DNA from: Pseudorhodoferax sp. Leaf267
Lineage (GTDB): Bacteria > Pseudomonadota > Gammaproteobacteria > Burkholderiales > Burkholderiaceae_C
NCBI RefSeq assembly: GCF_001422405.1
Contig: NZ_LMMV01000025.1
Span: forward strand, 297,708-361,707
Direction of reading: 5' to 3'
Length of the DNA stretch: 64,000 nucleotides
The number at the start of each line of letters is the position of its first letter. Positions within the stretch are counted from its first letter, which is position 1. A program made the translations under genes and the position numbers. A model generated the notes under the pieces. It searched no databases. It saw nothing but the letters and a program-made list of their open reading frames with translations, and was not told the DNA's origin. Below are positions 9,127 through 19,647 of the stretch, piece after piece.

Positions 9127-9546
9127 ATGACCACCACCCTCGACAAGGTTCTCTACACCGCCAGCTCCCACACCACCGGCGGCCGTGACGGCGCCGGCAA
9201 GACCTCCGACGGCCGCCTGGACGTCAAGCTCAGCTCGCCCGGCACCTCGGGCACCGGCACCAACCCCGAGCAGCTGTTCGCCGTGGGTTACTCGGCCTGC
9301 TTCATCGGCGCCATCAAGGCTGTGGGCGGCATGAAGAAGATCGCCGTGCCCGAAGGCGTGGCCGTCGATGCCGAAGTCGACCTCGGCCCCACGTCGCATG
9401 GCTACGGCATTGCCGTGCGACTGAAGGTCGCGTTGCCGGGCATGGAGCGCGAAGCCGCCCAGGCGCTGGTCGACGCCGCCCATGGCGTGTGCCCGTACTC
9501 CAACGCCACGCGCGGCAACATCCCGGTCGAGATCACCCTGGTCTGA
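9127..9546 (+). CDS. ohr: Organic hydroperoxide resistance protein (thiol peroxidase) Ohr
   Basis: A 139-residue thiol peroxidase that reduces organic hydroperoxides using lipoyl-type reductants. Both catalytic cysteines are present: Cys58 in VGYSACFIGA and Cys122 in HGVCPYSNATRGN, along with the conserved Arg20 and Glu49. Length and motif spacing match the OsmC/Ohr family and separate it from OsmC proper. A GAAGGAAG ribosome site lies 6-13 nt before the ATG. It follows ohrR on the same strand with no terminator between, so the two are probably co-transcribed. Confidence 0.97.
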   Translation: MTTTLDKVLYTASSHTTGGRDGAGKTSDGRLDVKLSSPGTSGTGTNPEQLFAVGYSACFIGAIKAVGGMKKIAVPEGVAVDAEVDLGPTSHGYGIAVRLKVALPGMEREAAQALVDAAHGVCPYSNATRGNIPVEITLV

Positions 9547-9560
9547 TCACGCACCGGCGG

Positions 9561-9579
9561 CGCGGGGGCAGCCCCCGCG
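9561..9579 (+). terminator. GC-rich hairpin after ohr
   Basis: CGCGGGGG-CAG-CCCCCGCG is an 8-bp perfect stem with a 3-nt loop, 14 bp downstream of the ohr stop and 13 bp before the srkA start. There is no U-run, so it could be a weak or Rho-assisted terminator, or an mRNA-stabilising hairpin. Confidence 0.4.
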
Positions 9580-9592
9580 CCACAATCGCCGG

Positions 9593-10633
9593 ATGCATCC
9601 TGATTCCCTGTTCGGCGCCAGCAGCCGCCATCCCTACGACGCGCTGACCCCGGACCGCGTGCTCGACGCGCTGGACAGCATCGGCCTCATCGGCGATGGC
9701 CGGCTCATGGCGCTGAGCTCCTACGAGAACCGCGTCTACCAGGCGCACCTGCAGGACCCCCCCGACGGCGTGCCCGACATCGTGGTCGCCAAGTTCTACC
9801 GGCCCGGCCGCTGGAGCGAGGCGCAGATCGTCGAAGAGCATGCGTTCGGCACGCAGTTGGCCGAAGCAGAAGTCCCCGCCGTCTGCCCGCTGGTCATTGG
9901 CGGCACCACGCTGCACCGTTTCGAGGAATTCTTCTTCTCCGTCTGCCCGCGTCGCGGCGGCCGTTCCCCCGAGCTCGACGACTTCGAAGTGCTGGAGTGG
10001 ATCGGCCGCTTCCTCGCGCGCATCCACACGGTGGGCGCGGCCCAACCTTTCGTGGAACGCCCGGCACTCGACCTGGCGAGCTTCGGCGCGGCCTCGCGCG
10101 AATGGCTGCTGGGCAACCAGATGGTGCCGCTGGACGTGCAGGCCGACTGGGACAAGGCCTGCACGCGCGCGCTCGAAGTGGTGGCCGCCAGCCCGCTGGC
10201 CGATGTCGGCAAAGGCATCGCGCAACTGCGCCTGCATGGCGACTGCCACCCCGGCAACATCCTGTGGACCCCGACCGACCGCCCCGGCGGTGGCCCGCAC
10301 TTCGTGGACCTGGACGATGCCCGCATGGGCCCTGCGGTGCAAGACCTGTGGATGCTGCTGTCCGGCGACCGCAAGCAGCGCACGCTGCAGCTCTCTGGCC
10401 TGCTGGACGGCTATGAGCAGTTCCGCAGCTTCGACCGGCGCGAGCTGGCGCTGATCGAGCCGCTGCGCACCTTGCGCCTCGTCCACTACAGCGCCTGGCT
10501 GGCGCGGCGCTGGGCCGACCCGATCTTCCCGGCCAATTTCCCGTGGTTCGGCAGCAGCGACTACTGGCAGGGCCAAGTCGTCATGCTGCAGGATCAGGTC
10601 GAAGCGATGGAAGAAGAGCCGCTGAACGTCTGA
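9593..10633 (+). CDS. srkA: Stress response serine/threonine kinase SrkA (YihE/RdoA family)
   Basis: A 346-residue kinase of the choline-kinase-like fold. The catalytic loop HGDCHPGNILW (Asp217) and the metal-binding FVDLDDARMGP (residues about 237-246) are intact, with Lys67 in VVAKFYRPGRW as the ATP-binding lysine. SrkA homologues phosphorylate Ser/Thr residues and protect against stress-induced death. Length is close to E. coli YihE (328). In E. coli the gene is linked with dsbA, but here it follows the peroxide-defence gene ohr, which fits a stress role. The start ATG at 9593 directly follows a GC-rich hairpin. Confidence 0.93.
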   Translation: MHPDSLFGASSRHPYDALTPDRVLDALDSIGLIGDGRLMALSSYENRVYQAHLQDPPDGVPDIVVAKFYRPGRWSEAQIVEEHAFGTQLAEAEVPAVCPLVIGGTTLHRFEEFFFSVCPRRGGRSPELDDFEVLEWIGRFLARIHTVGAAQPFVERPALDLASFGAASREWLLGNQMVPLDVQADWDKACTRALEVVAASPLADVGKGIAQLRLHGDCHPGNILWTPTDRPGGGPHFVDLDDARMGPAVQDLWMLLSGDRKQRTLQLSGLLDGYEQFRSFDRRELALIEPLRTLRLVHYSAWLARRWADPIFPANFPWFGSSDYWQGQVVMLQDQVEAMEEEPLNV

Positions 10634-10642
10634 AGCCGGGCC

Positions 10643-10993
10643 TCAGCGCGGCTTGTCGTTTTTCGGATCCTTGGGATCGTAGATCACGGTGCCGGTGCCC
10701 ACACCGGCGCCGACCCGGGCTCCGCCGCCCACGCCGGTGCTGACACCCACACCGGCGCCGGCCGAGACCTGGCCGCTCTGGTTCACGCCCACCCCCACGC
10801 CGACGGGGCCGGCGCCTGCGCCGACGCCCACGTTCACGCCACCGGAGCCGACACCGACGCCCAGCGACACACCCGGAAAGATCGGGATGCCGATGCCCAC
10901 GCCGGCCGCGCAGGCCGACAGCAGGCCGGCAACGGCGAGCAGCGCCAGCAGCCTGGTGGATCGGTGGCGAGACGGCGCGGTCGATGTGGACAT
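10643..10993 (-). CDS. Glycine/valine-rich lipoprotein of unknown function
   Basis: A 116-residue low-complexity protein. The N-terminus has a basic segment and a hydrophobic core ending in the lipobox LLSAC (Cys about 31), so it should be a lipoprotein. The mature part is a run of short GVGVGxG repeats (valine and glycine alternating, no clear domain) and it ends with a hydrophilic [11 protein letters not shown] tail. The gene starts 14 bp after the htpG stop on the same strand, so it is likely expressed from the htpG heat-shock promoter. I do not recognise a characterised family; its codon use matches the host. Confidence 0.75.
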   Translation of the reverse strand: MSTSTAPSRHRSTRLLALLAVAGLLSACAAGVGIGIPIFPGVSLGVGVGSGGVNVGVGAGAGPVGVGVGVNQSGQVSAGAGVGVSTGVGGGARVGAGVGTGTVIYDPKDPKNDKPR

Positions 10994-11007
10994 GGTGGTT
11001 TGGACCT

Positions 11008-13050
<2,043 letters not shown>

Positions 13051-13106
13051 GGATGTCGCAGAAGCTGGAAAAGCACGCCAACCGGGCGTGCCGCGGGAAA
13101 CCGGCA

Positions 13107-13134
13107 ATTATGGGCCGCCATAAAAATCTTCAAG
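13107..13134 (-). promoter_or_regulatory. Sigma-32 (RpoH) heat-shock promoter of htpG
   Basis: On the minus strand CTTGAAG (13128-13134) and CCCATAAT (13107-13114) are separated by 13 bp. This matches the RpoH consensus CTTGAAA / CCCCATnT in both boxes and spacing, and lies about 57 bp upstream of the htpG start. Recognition by RpoH is inferred from the match. Confidence 0.75.
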
Positions 13135-13284
13135 TTGTGAACTAAGTCGTCGCCCGGTGCCAACAAGTTACAGGATGTGCAGATTCGCTTACTTTTTGCG
13201 CGGATCGCGCTCTTGACAATTTGGCCCGGACGCATGGGACGTTCGCCCAGCCACATCAAGCAAACCACACAAGAAAGAACTCAC

Positions 13285-13980
13285 ATGGACAGCAACATCA
13301 AGAAATGGACGGCTGAATTTCTCGGCACCTTCTGGCTCACCTTCGGGGGTTGCGGCAGTGCCGTGCTGGCCGCCGCCTTCCCGGGGGTCGGCATCGGCCT
13401 GTTGGGCGTCTCGTTCGCCTTCGGCCTCACGGTGCTGACCGGCGCCTACGCCTTCGGCCCGATCTCGGGCGGCCACTTCAACCCTGCCGTGTCGGTCGGC
13501 CTGGCCGTCGGCGGGCGCTTCCGCTGGGCCGAGCTGCCAGGCTATGTGATCGCGCAGGTGCTGGGCGCCATCGCCGCGGCCGGCGTGCTCTACCTGATCG
13601 CGACGGGCAAGGCCGGCGTGGAAATCGGCGGGTTCGCCAGCAACGGCTACGGCGAGAATTCGCCCGGCAAGTACAGCCTGACGGCGGTGCTGATCGCCGA
13701 AGTCGTGCTGTCCGCCATCTTCCTGCTGGTGATCCTGGGCAGCACCGCCAAGCGGGCACAGGGCGGCTTTGCCGGCATCGCCATCGGCTTGTGCCTGACG
13801 CTGATCCACCTGGTGTCCATCCCCGTGTCCAACACCTCGGTGAACCCGGCGCGCAGCACCGGCCCGGCGCTGTTCGCGCAGACCGGCGCGATGGGCGACC
13901 TGTGGCTGTTCTGGGTGGCGCCGATCGCCGGTGCCGTGCTGGGCGCGCTGATCTACCAGGCCGTGCTGAGCGACGACTGA
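13285..13980 (+). CDS. aqpZ: Aquaporin Z
   Basis: A 231-residue water channel with six spans and two NPA half-helices: GGHFNPAVS (Asn66-Ala68) and TSVNPARS (Asn187-Ala189). The selectivity-filter residues read as Phe46, His175, Thr184 and Arg190, the combination of water-specific AqpZ rather than glycerol facilitators. ATG at 13285 follows a purine-rich AAGAAAGAA ribosome site. A TTGACA at 13213-13218 is a good -35 box, but no clear -10 follows at the right distance. It is divergent from htpG across a 234 bp intergenic region. Confidence 0.97.
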   Translation: MDSNIKKWTAEFLGTFWLTFGGCGSAVLAAAFPGVGIGLLGVSFAFGLTVLTGAYAFGPISGGHFNPAVSVGLAVGGRFRWAELPGYVIAQVLGAIAAAGVLYLIATGKAGVEIGGFASNGYGENSPGKYSLTAVLIAEVVLSAIFLLVILGSTAKRAQGGFAGIAIGLCLTLIHLVSIPVSNTSVNPARSTGPALFAQTGAMGDLWLFWVAPIAGAVLGALIYQAVLSDD

Positions 13981-14002
13981 TGGGCGGGGCCGGGGGAGGC
14001 CG

Positions 14003-14827
14003 TCAGAAGCTCTCGCCCGGCGCCAGGTAGCGCCACTGGCCCGGCGGCAGCCGGCCCAGAACGATGCGGCCCATGCGGATGCGCTTGAGGCCCACGACCT
14101 TCAGGCCGACCTGCTCGCACATGCGCCGGATCTGGCGCTTCTTGCCCTCCGTCAGCACGAAGCGCAGCTGCTCGGCGTTCTCCCACTCCACCACGGCCGG
14201 CTTGAGCGGCTTGCCGTCCAGCGACAGGCCGTGGCGCAGCCGCGCCATCTGCGCGGGAGGGAAGGCCGCGCGCACGTCGCTGGCGCGCTCGCCCAGTTGC
14301 ACGCGCACCAGGTATTCCTTTTCCATCAGCGCGTCCTCGCCGATCAGCTGGCGCGCCACGCGGCCGTCCTGCGTCAGCACCAGCAGGCCCACGGAATCGA
14401 TGTCCAGCCGGCCGGCTGGCGCCAGGCCGCGCAGCTGGGCGGGGTCGAAGCGTTGCGGCGCGCGGTCCTCGGCCCAGCGGTTGCGCGCGGTGAACAGCGT
14501 CACCGCCGGCTCATGGCCGTCCTCGGCCTGGCCGCTCACATAGCCCATGGGCTTGTGCAGCAGCACCGTGACCTGGCGCGCCTGCTGGCCCTGGGCCGCG
14601 CGCTCCACCGTGATCTGGTCGCCCGGCAAAACCTTCTGCCCCATGACGGCGGGCGCGCCGTTCACCAGCACCCAGCCCTTGGCGATCCAGTCGTCGGCCT
14701 CTCGGCGCGAGCTGAGGCCTTGCTCGGCCATGCGCTTGTTCAGCCGCATGGGCTCGGCGGGCGCAGCTGGGGCGGCGGCCTTGGGAATGCGGCGGATCGG
14801 CGGCGCGGGCGGGCGGGGGGCGTTCAT
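14003..14827 (-). CDS. rluF: RsuA/RluF-family rRNA pseudouridine synthase
   Basis: A 274-residue enzyme. After a proline/alanine-rich N-terminal tail (1-26), an S4 RNA-binding domain spans about 27-85 ([21 protein letters not shown]), and the catalytic domain carries [17 protein letters not shown] with the catalytic Asp142, followed by KEYLVRV and the C-terminal [22 protein letters not shown]. The length, the S4 domain and KKRQIRRM are shared by RsuA, RluB, RluE and RluF; the best fit is the 23S U2604 type (RluF), but the target position is inferred. The arrangement is convergent with aqpZ. Confidence 0.85.
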   Translation of the reverse strand: MNAPRPPAPPIRRIPKAAAPAAPAEPMRLNKRMAEQGLSSRREADDWIAKGWVLVNGAPAVMGQKVLPGDQITVERAAQGQQARQVTVLLHKPMGYVSGQAEDGHEPAVTLFTARNRWAEDRAPQRFDPAQLRGLAPAGRLDIDSVGLLVLTQDGRVARQLIGEDALMEKEYLVRVQLGERASDVRAAFPPAQMARLRHGLSLDGKPLKPAVVEWENAEQLRFVLTEGKKRQIRRMCEQVGLKVVGLKRIRMGRIVLGRLPPGQWRYLAPGESF

Positions 14828-15310
14828 GCGGACGAGGGGGAGGGCGCGCCGGCAGCGGCGCGCGGGCAGTCTACGCCAGGCCTCAGCGGCTCCCGGTGGT
14901 GGCTGGCAGGTTGCACGCCCCGCCGGTGCGGCGACAGTGCCCATCCGGTGCGTTGGCGGCGCGGCCCCATGGTTCAAAGGGAGATTCGAAAAACGTTTGG
15001 ATTTCACATGCGCGTTTGCGGCTACACTTGCGCGCCTTGCTGCGACGTGCTCTCTGACGCGGCAACTGTCGTCTGACGCGGCGCTCGCCTTCCCAGAGCC
15101 GCACGCCACACCTCCTCGATCGATCCCACTCGGTCCCCGCGGTCGTCAACCACATCCCTAGCGGCGAGCCAAACGGGTCGGGATACCTGATTTCCCCCGA
15201 CCGCTCCAAGCCATCTGGCGACCCTGTCGTCCAGAACCCGCCCGACCTCGAACAAGGCTGGGCACCTGTAGCGTTTACGCGCCGGGCCGGTTGAGGCCCG
15301 TGCGGCATTG
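14828..15310 (+). other. 483-bp non-coding region / long leader upstream of the cold-adaptation-like cluster
   Basis: No supported gene lies here. It contains a possible -10 box TACACT (15023-15028) without a good -35, and an 11-bp direct repeat TCTGACGCGGC (15053-15063 and 15072-15082). Near its end, the hairpin CGGGCC-GGTTGA-GGCCCG (15283-15300) covers the only purine-rich ribosome-site-like stretch before ATG 15311. If transcription starts near 15035, the leader would be about 275 nt, long like those of cold-shock mRNAs. That role is inferred. Confidence 0.45.
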
Positions 15311-15580
15311 ATGACCAAGATTCACGACACCAACATTTCTCTGGGCAAGTACCTCGTTTCTCCCCTGATCCGCATGACCGAGGCCGGCGCGTACCTGGCT
15401 TCCGTTTCCGTGCGCAGCGGCCGTGGCAGCGGCACCCATGACCGCGTCTTCCGCTTCGCAGACATCTTCCCCACGCGCGAAAGCGCCCGGCGCTACGCCG
15501 TCGAACAGGGCCTGCGCTTCGTGCTGCCGCGTCTGCCGGCCAGCGGGCCCTTCCAACCCTCACCGCAAGGAACCCTCTGA
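15311..15580 (+). CDS. Small hypothetical protein upstream of an IF-1 gene
   Basis: An 89-residue protein that I do not recognise. It has no signal peptide or membrane span. The first half, ISLGKYLVSPLIRMTEAGAYLASVSVRSGRGSGTHDRVFRF, looks like a small beta-rich fold, followed by a helix (TRESARRYAVEQGLRFVL) and a proline-rich tail. The sequence suits a compact cytoplasmic protein. Its TGA is immediately followed by the ATG of an infA-type gene with no gap, so they are one transcriptional and probably coupled unit. Start ATG at 15311 is preferred to TTG 15308. Confidence 0.75.
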   Translation: MTKIHDTNISLGKYLVSPLIRMTEAGAYLASVSVRSGRGSGTHDRVFRFADIFPTRESARRYAVEQGLRFVLPRLPASGPFQPSPQGTL

Positions 15581-15850
15581 ATGAGCAAAGAAGAACTGAT
15601 CGAGATGCGCGGCAAGGTCGAGGAAGTGCTTCCCGACTCGCGCTTTCGCGTCACGCTGGAAAACGGCCACTCGCTGGTGGCGTACACCGGCGGCAAGATG
15701 CGCAAGCACCGCATCCGCATCCTGGCCGGCGACAACGTATCGCTGGAACTGTCTCCCTACGATCTGACCAAGGGCCGCATCACCTTCCGGCACCTGGACA
15801 CACGCTCCGGGCCACCCACACCACGGCCGGCCCGGTCGTTCTCACGCTAG
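15581..15850 (+). CDS. infA: Translation initiation factor IF-1 (paralogue with extended C-terminus)
   Basis: An 89-residue OB-fold protein. [30 protein letters not shown] and [33 protein letters not shown] match IF-1 along its full 72-residue length, with about 17 additional residues ([17 protein letters not shown]) rich in proline and arginine. IF-1 blocks the ribosomal A site during initiation and melts RNA structure. The location, away from ribosomal-protein operons and next to an RNA-binding protein gene, suggests an additional, conditionally expressed infA copy, as is common in Burkholderiales. The canonical copy is outside this window, so this is an inference. Confidence 0.93.
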   Translation: MSKEELIEMRGKVEEVLPDSRFRVTLENGHSLVAYTGGKMRKHRIRILAGDNVSLELSPYDLTKGRITFRHLDTRSGPPTPRPARSFSR

Positions 15851-15940
15851 TGGCCGCTGGATCTCCAGCGACCGCTCGTTCCACCGCACAGCCGCACTAC
15901 ACCCGCGTCTGCGCATCACTTGTTTTTTAAAGGAATTGCC

Positions 15941-16312
15941 ATGGGCAACAGAATCTATGTGGGCAACCTGGCCTACTCCGTCCGCGACGACAGCCTGAAC
16001 GACCGCTTCGCCGAATTCGGCACGGTCAACTCGGCCAAAGTCATGATGGACCGCGACAGCGGCCGCTCCAAGGGCTTCGGCTTCGTGGAAATGGCAACCG
16101 ACGCTGAAGCGCAAGCCGCGATCGCCGGCCTGCACGACCAGATGGTCGACGGCCGCGCCATGGTGGTCAACGAAGCCCGTCCGCGCGAAGAGCGCTCGGG
16201 TGGCGGCGGTGGCTACGGTGGTGGCGGCGGCGGCTACGGCGGCGGTGGCGGCCGTTCCGGCGGTGGCGGCGGTTACGGCGGCGGCGGCGGCGGTGGCTAC
16301 GGCCGCGGCTGA
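15941..16312 (+). CDS. Glycine-rich RNA-binding protein (single RRM)
   Basis: A 123-residue protein with one RNA recognition motif and a glycine/tyrosine tail. RNP2 is RIYVGNL (residues 4-10) and RNP1 is KGFGFVEM (44-51). Residues 90-123 are GGGGGYGG repeats, a layout shared with cyanobacterial Rbp proteins and cold-inducible plant GRPs. Such proteins bind structured RNA and are often cold induced. ATG at 15941 is chosen because AAGGA lies 7 nt upstream; an upstream in-frame ATG (15920) has no ribosome site. It is followed by a strong terminator, and lies 90 bp after the IF-1 gene. Confidence 0.94.
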   Translation: MGNRIYVGNLAYSVRDDSLNDRFAEFGTVNSAKVMMDRDSGRSKGFGFVEMATDAEAQAAIAGLHDQMVDGRAMVVNEARPREERSGGGGGYGGGGGGYGGGGGRSGGGGGYGGGGGGGYGRG

Positions 16313-16332
16313 TCCATCCGCTGACTGAATGC

Positions 16333-16356
16333 AAAGGGCCCGAAAGGGCCCTTTTT
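16333..16356 (+). terminator. Rho-independent terminator after the RRM protein gene
   Basis: AAAGGGCCC-GAAA-GGGCCCTTT is a perfect 9-bp stem with a GNRA tetraloop, running into a T-tract (16352-16356). It lies 20 bp after the stop. The stem's U-rich 3' arm also abuts the end of the converging EAL gene (16356), so it may act in both directions. Confidence 0.9.
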
Positions 16357-18746
16357 CATGGAAGCGGGGCCGTCTGCTGCCACTGCGCGCGCCAGCCGGC
16401 GAACTCCAGGGCCGGGATTGGCCGGCCCATGTGGTAGCCCTGGGCCTCGTCGCAGCGCAGCGCGCGCAGCTGGTCCCAGATGTCGGCCGTCTCCACGCCC
16501 TCGGCCACGACCGACAGCCCCAGGTTGTGCGCCAGGTCGATCGTCGAGCGCACGATCTTGGCGTCGTCCGGGTCGCGCGCCATGCCCATCACGAAGGATT
16601 TGTCGATCTTCATCTCGTCCACCGGCAGCCGCTTGAGGTAGGCCAGCGACGAGTAGCCGGTGCCGAAGTCGTCGATCGACAGCTTGAAGCCCAGCTCGGC
16701 CAGCCGGTTCAGCGTGAGCTCGGCGCGCTGCGGGTCGTCCATGATCGCGCTCTCGGTGATTTCCAGGCACAGGCCGGTGGGCGCCACGCCATGGCGCGTC
16801 AGCAGCTCCATGAGCTTGGCCGGCAGCTCCGGGTCCATCAGGTCGCGCGTGGAGAGGTTGACCGACACGCGCAGCAGGCCGTCCTCGGGCTGCAGGCCGG
16901 CCCACTGGCGCGCCACTTCCTCGAACATCCACAGCGTGAGCCGGCGCACGAAACCGGTCTGCTCGGCGAACGGGATGAAGTGGTCCGGCCGCACCATGCC
17001 GCGTTCGGGATGCAGCCAGCGGATCAACGCCTCGGCGCCGACCACACGGCGGTCGGCCAGCGCGATCTTGGGCTGCAGGAACAGCCGCAGCTCGCCATGC
17101 TCGACCGCATGGCGCAGCTCGGACAGCAGCGACAGCGTCTGCGTGCTGGTCGAGTCCTGCGCCGGGTCGTAGAGCTGCACGGCCGTCGTGCGGCTCTTGG
17201 CCGCGTACATGGCGACCTCGGCCCGGCTCAGCAGCGTGTCGGCGTCGTCGGCATGCGTGGGCCAGCAGGCGATGCCGGCCGCGGCCGACAGGTCCACACG
17301 CTGGTCCTCCAGGCTCATGGGCTGCACGAAGCTCTCGCCCAGCAACTGCGCCGTCGTCATCGCGCTGGCCGGGTCGGCCGCCGGCAGCAGCACGGCGAAC
17401 TGGTCGCCCCCCATGCGCGCGAGCAGGCCGCCGATCCCTTCCAGGCGTTCCAGCAGGCGTTCTGCCACGGCCTTGAGCAGCCGGTCGCCCATGGCATAGC
17501 CCAGCACGTCGTTCACATGCTTGAAGCGGTCCAGGTTCAGCACGATGACGGCCAGCGGCGCATGGCTGCCCCCGGCCTGGCGGTCGGCGATCGCCTCGCG
17601 CACTGCGTCGCGGAACCGCGTGCGGTTCGGCAGGCGCGTGAGCCGGTCCCAGTAGGCCAGCTGGCGGATCTCGTTCTGGCTCAGCGCGATGTTCTGGCGC
17701 ATGCGGTCGAAGGCATTGGCCAGGTCGCCGATCTCGTCGCGCCGCTCGGTGTGCTGCATGCGCTGCTCGTACTGGCCGCGGCCCAGGCGCTCGGCGGCCT
17801 GCAGCAGCGAGCGCAGCGGCGTCGTGACACGCTGCGCCGTGACCACGCTGCCCAGCGAGAACAGCAGCACGCCCAGCCCGGTGATGATGGCCAGCACCGC
17901 CTGGATCTGCGCGAACGGCGCCTTCACTTCGCTGAGCGAACGCAGCAGCAGCGTGCGCACCTCGCCGTTGCTGGCGCGCAGGTCCACACTGTGCGTGACC
18001 ATGGTGTCGCCGTCCACCGGGAACTCGGACACGTCCAGGCCCGCGGCCTGCAGGGCCTGCAGGTCGGTCGGCTTCAGGGTGCTGATGCCCAGCTGCGCCG
18101 CGGCAGCATCGCCCTGGCCCTGCGTGATGAGAGCCACATGCACGCCCGACAGCTGGCGCATGTCGTCGGCCAGGCCGGCCGTCAGCGGGAACCCCATCAC
18201 CACCCAGCCGATCACCAGCGGCGCGCGCATCGGCACCATCACGAACTGGTAGGGCGTGTGGCCCACCAGCGCAATCTGCGCGCCCTGTTCGCTGCGCGAC
18301 AGCGTGCCGGCCAGCGCCTGCAGCACGGGCGAGATCGCCGCCGCATCGGGCGTGTCGCCCAGCGCGCGCAGCTGCAGCCGCGTGTCCAGCAGCGCCGTCA
18401 GGTCCGCGCCGATGCGTGCGCCGTGGTTGTCCAGCGCTGAGCGGATGGTCTCCAGGTCGCCCGAGCCCACCGCGTCGCGGAACGCGTAGTCGGCTGCCAG
18501 CAGCGCCGCGCCCTGGCGCAGGTTCTGCGCGTTTTGCTCCAGCAGCCGGCGCCACACGCGCTCACCCACCTGCAGCTCGTGCTGGATCTGCGCGCGCGCA
18601 TTGCGCTCGATGCTGCCGCGCACGACCAGGAACACGGCCGCCTGCACGATCAGCAGCAGGGCGAGCGATGGCACGAGGATGCGCGTGGACAGCCGCCAGT
18701 CCGCCCAGGCACCCGCCGGCCAGCGCCACCAGGCGGGCCGCTTCAT
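16356..18746 (-). CDS. Membrane-bound EAL phosphodiesterase with HAMP and degenerate GGDEF domain
   Basis: A 796-residue c-di-GMP signalling protein. A first span (about 24-42), a large periplasmic sensor region (43-280), a second span (about 281-303), HAMP (about 302-355), GGDEF (about 366-525) and EAL (about 540-790) follow in order. The GGDEF signature reads MGGDQF (446-450): the catalytic Glu is Gln and no RxxD inhibitory site is visible, so cyclase activity is doubtful. The EAL domain looks complete: EAL (572-574), Asn630, Glu662, DD at 692-693 and Lys713. It is probably a phosphodiesterase. Its ATG overlaps the stop of the upstream cupredoxin-like gene (ATGA), tying the periplasmic sensor to that protein. 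Confidence 0.93.
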   Translation of the reverse strand: MKRPAWWRWPAGAWADWRLSTRILVPSLALLLIVQAAVFLVVRGSIERNARAQIQHELQVGERVWRRLLEQNAQNLRQGAALLAADYAFRDAVGSGDLETIRSALDNHGARIGADLTALLDTRLQLRALGDTPDAAAISPVLQALAGTLSRSEQGAQIALVGHTPYQFVMVPMRAPLVIGWVVMGFPLTAGLADDMRQLSGVHVALITQGQGDAAAAQLGISTLKPTDLQALQAAGLDVSEFPVDGDTMVTHSVDLRASNGEVRTLLLRSLSEVKAPFAQIQAVLAIITGLGVLLFSLGSVVTAQRVTTPLRSLLQAAERLGRGQYEQRMQHTERRDEIGDLANAFDRMRQNIALSQNEIRQLAYWDRLTRLPNRTRFRDAVREAIADRQAGGSHAPLAVIVLNLDRFKHVNDVLGYAMGDRLLKAVAERLLERLEGIGGLLARMGGDQFAVLLPAADPASAMTTAQLLGESFVQPMSLEDQRVDLSAAAGIACWPTHADDADTLLSRAEVAMYAAKSRTTAVQLYDPAQDSTSTQTLSLLSELRHAVEHGELRLFLQPKIALADRRVVGAEALIRWLHPERGMVRPDHFIPFAEQTGFVRRLTLWMFEEVARQWAGLQPEDGLLRVSVNLSTRDLMDPELPAKLMELLTRHGVAPTGLCLEITESAIMDDPQRAELTLNRLAELGFKLSIDDFGTGYSSLAYLKRLPVDEMKIDKSFVMGMARDPDDAKIVRSTIDLAHNLGLSVVAEGVETADIWDQLRALRCDEAQGYHMGRPIPALEFAGWRAQWQQTAPLP

Positions 18747-19357
18747 GGAACCAGGCCGGCCACCTTCACCGTGACGGCGCCGCCCGCGGCGGCCAGGGCC
18801 AATGGCTGGTCGGTCGGCGGCGCGCCCACCGGCAGGTTCTGGTGCCACACGCGCAGCCGGTAGTTGCCGGGCGGCACATCGTTCAGCGCCAGCTTGCCGT
18901 CGGCGCTGGCGCGGCCGTAGTGCGGCGTCTCGACGATCACGACCCAGGCCGCCATGGTGTCGTGGATGTTGCAGCCCAGCACGGCGATGCCCGGCTTGTC
19001 AAATACCACGGGGCTGGCCGGCGTGCCGATGTAGAGCTTGAGCTCGAACTTCACGGGCGCGAACGAATACACATGGTGCCGCACCGTGTCGCGGTTCGGG
19101 AACGTGACCGCCGTGCCCACCGGCACCACGTTGACCTGCGGTGCGAATTGCCTGGATGCCTGTGCGATCTCGAAGAGATGCAGCGGCTTGACGGCGGCCT
19201 TGGCCTGCGCCGACTCGAGGAACACGATGGCATCGGCCAGTGGCTTGCCGGCGTCGTCCTGCACCTGGACCTGCAGGCCGGCGGCATGGGCGGCTGTGCT
19301 GCCCAGCAGCGCCATCAGCGCGGCGACCGGCAGGCGACGGGAGGCGGATGGCGGCAT
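18743..19357 (-). CDS. Periplasmic cupredoxin-like protein (often mis-named methylamine utilisation protein)
   Basis: A 204-residue exported protein. The signal peptide ends at AHA (residue 25). The C-terminal plastocyanin-like domain has copper-ligand-like residues His94/His95 (DTVRHHVYSFAP), Cys129, His132 and Met135 (LGCNIHDTMAAWVVIVETP), the His-Cys-His-Met set of blue copper sites. A beta-rich N-terminal part (QVQDDAGKPLADAIVFLES) looks like a carboxypeptidase-regulatory fold, and a similar module recurs at the C-terminus. No methylamine dehydrogenase genes are near. It overlaps the EAL gene by 4 bp, so it may supply a metal or redox signal to it. Confidence 0.85.
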   Translation of the reverse strand: MPPSASRRLPVAALMALLGSTAAHAAGLQVQVQDDAGKPLADAIVFLESAQAKAAVKPLHLFEIAQASRQFAPQVNVVPVGTAVTFPNRDTVRHHVYSFAPVKFELKLYIGTPASPVVFDKPGIAVLGCNIHDTMAAWVVIVETPHYGRASADGKLALNDVPPGNYRLRVWHQNLPVGAPPTDQPLALAAAGGAVTVKVAGLVP

Positions 19358-19575
19358 GGAAGCGGGGTGTTGACGCACGGCCGGTGGATTATGGCCAGCG
19401 GCCTGGGCTGGGGCCAGCGGCGTTACAGGCACGGGTGGCGCGAGGCCGAGGTGTGATGACAAAAATGTCAGCGAGCCAGCCAAAAATGATGCGCTGCGCG
19501 GTCGGGCGCGGTCGCACTGGGGCTGAAACGTGCAGAAAGTCGCGGAAATGGACGGGATGCGGGGCGCGTGGACGT

Positions 19576-19590
19576 TGGCACGCAACCTGC
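19576..19590 (+). promoter_or_regulatory. Sigma-54 (-24/-12) promoter of the pilin gene
   Basis: TGGCACGCAACCTGC fits the RpoN consensus TGGCAC-N5-TTGC, with GG at 19577-19578 and GC at 19589-19590 separated by exactly 10 bp. It lies 58 bp upstream of the pilin ATG. Type IV pilin genes are classically RpoN/PilR dependent, which supports the call. The upstream part of the 290-bp intergenic region (19358-19575) would hold PilR sites, which I could not pick out. Confidence 0.85.
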
Positions 19591-19647
19591 GGATGAAAGT
19601 GGCGCAACGAATTTTCTGTTCTTTTCTTACCACTAGGAGTTTGTCGA

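Noticed and set aside
13201-13284. Full sigma-70 promoter for aqpZ based on TTGACA at 13213-13218
   Set aside because: No acceptable -10 box lies 16-18 bp downstream (the sequence there is GC-rich), so only a -35-like match can be claimed.
16197-16312. GGT/GGC repeat array at the end of the RRM protein gene as a DNA repeat element
   Set aside because: It is explained by the glycine-rich protein tail and has no repeat structure outside the reading frame.
18743-19357. Methylamine utilisation protein as a functional name
   Set aside because: No methylamine dehydrogenase genes are present; the residues indicate a cupredoxin-like domain only.
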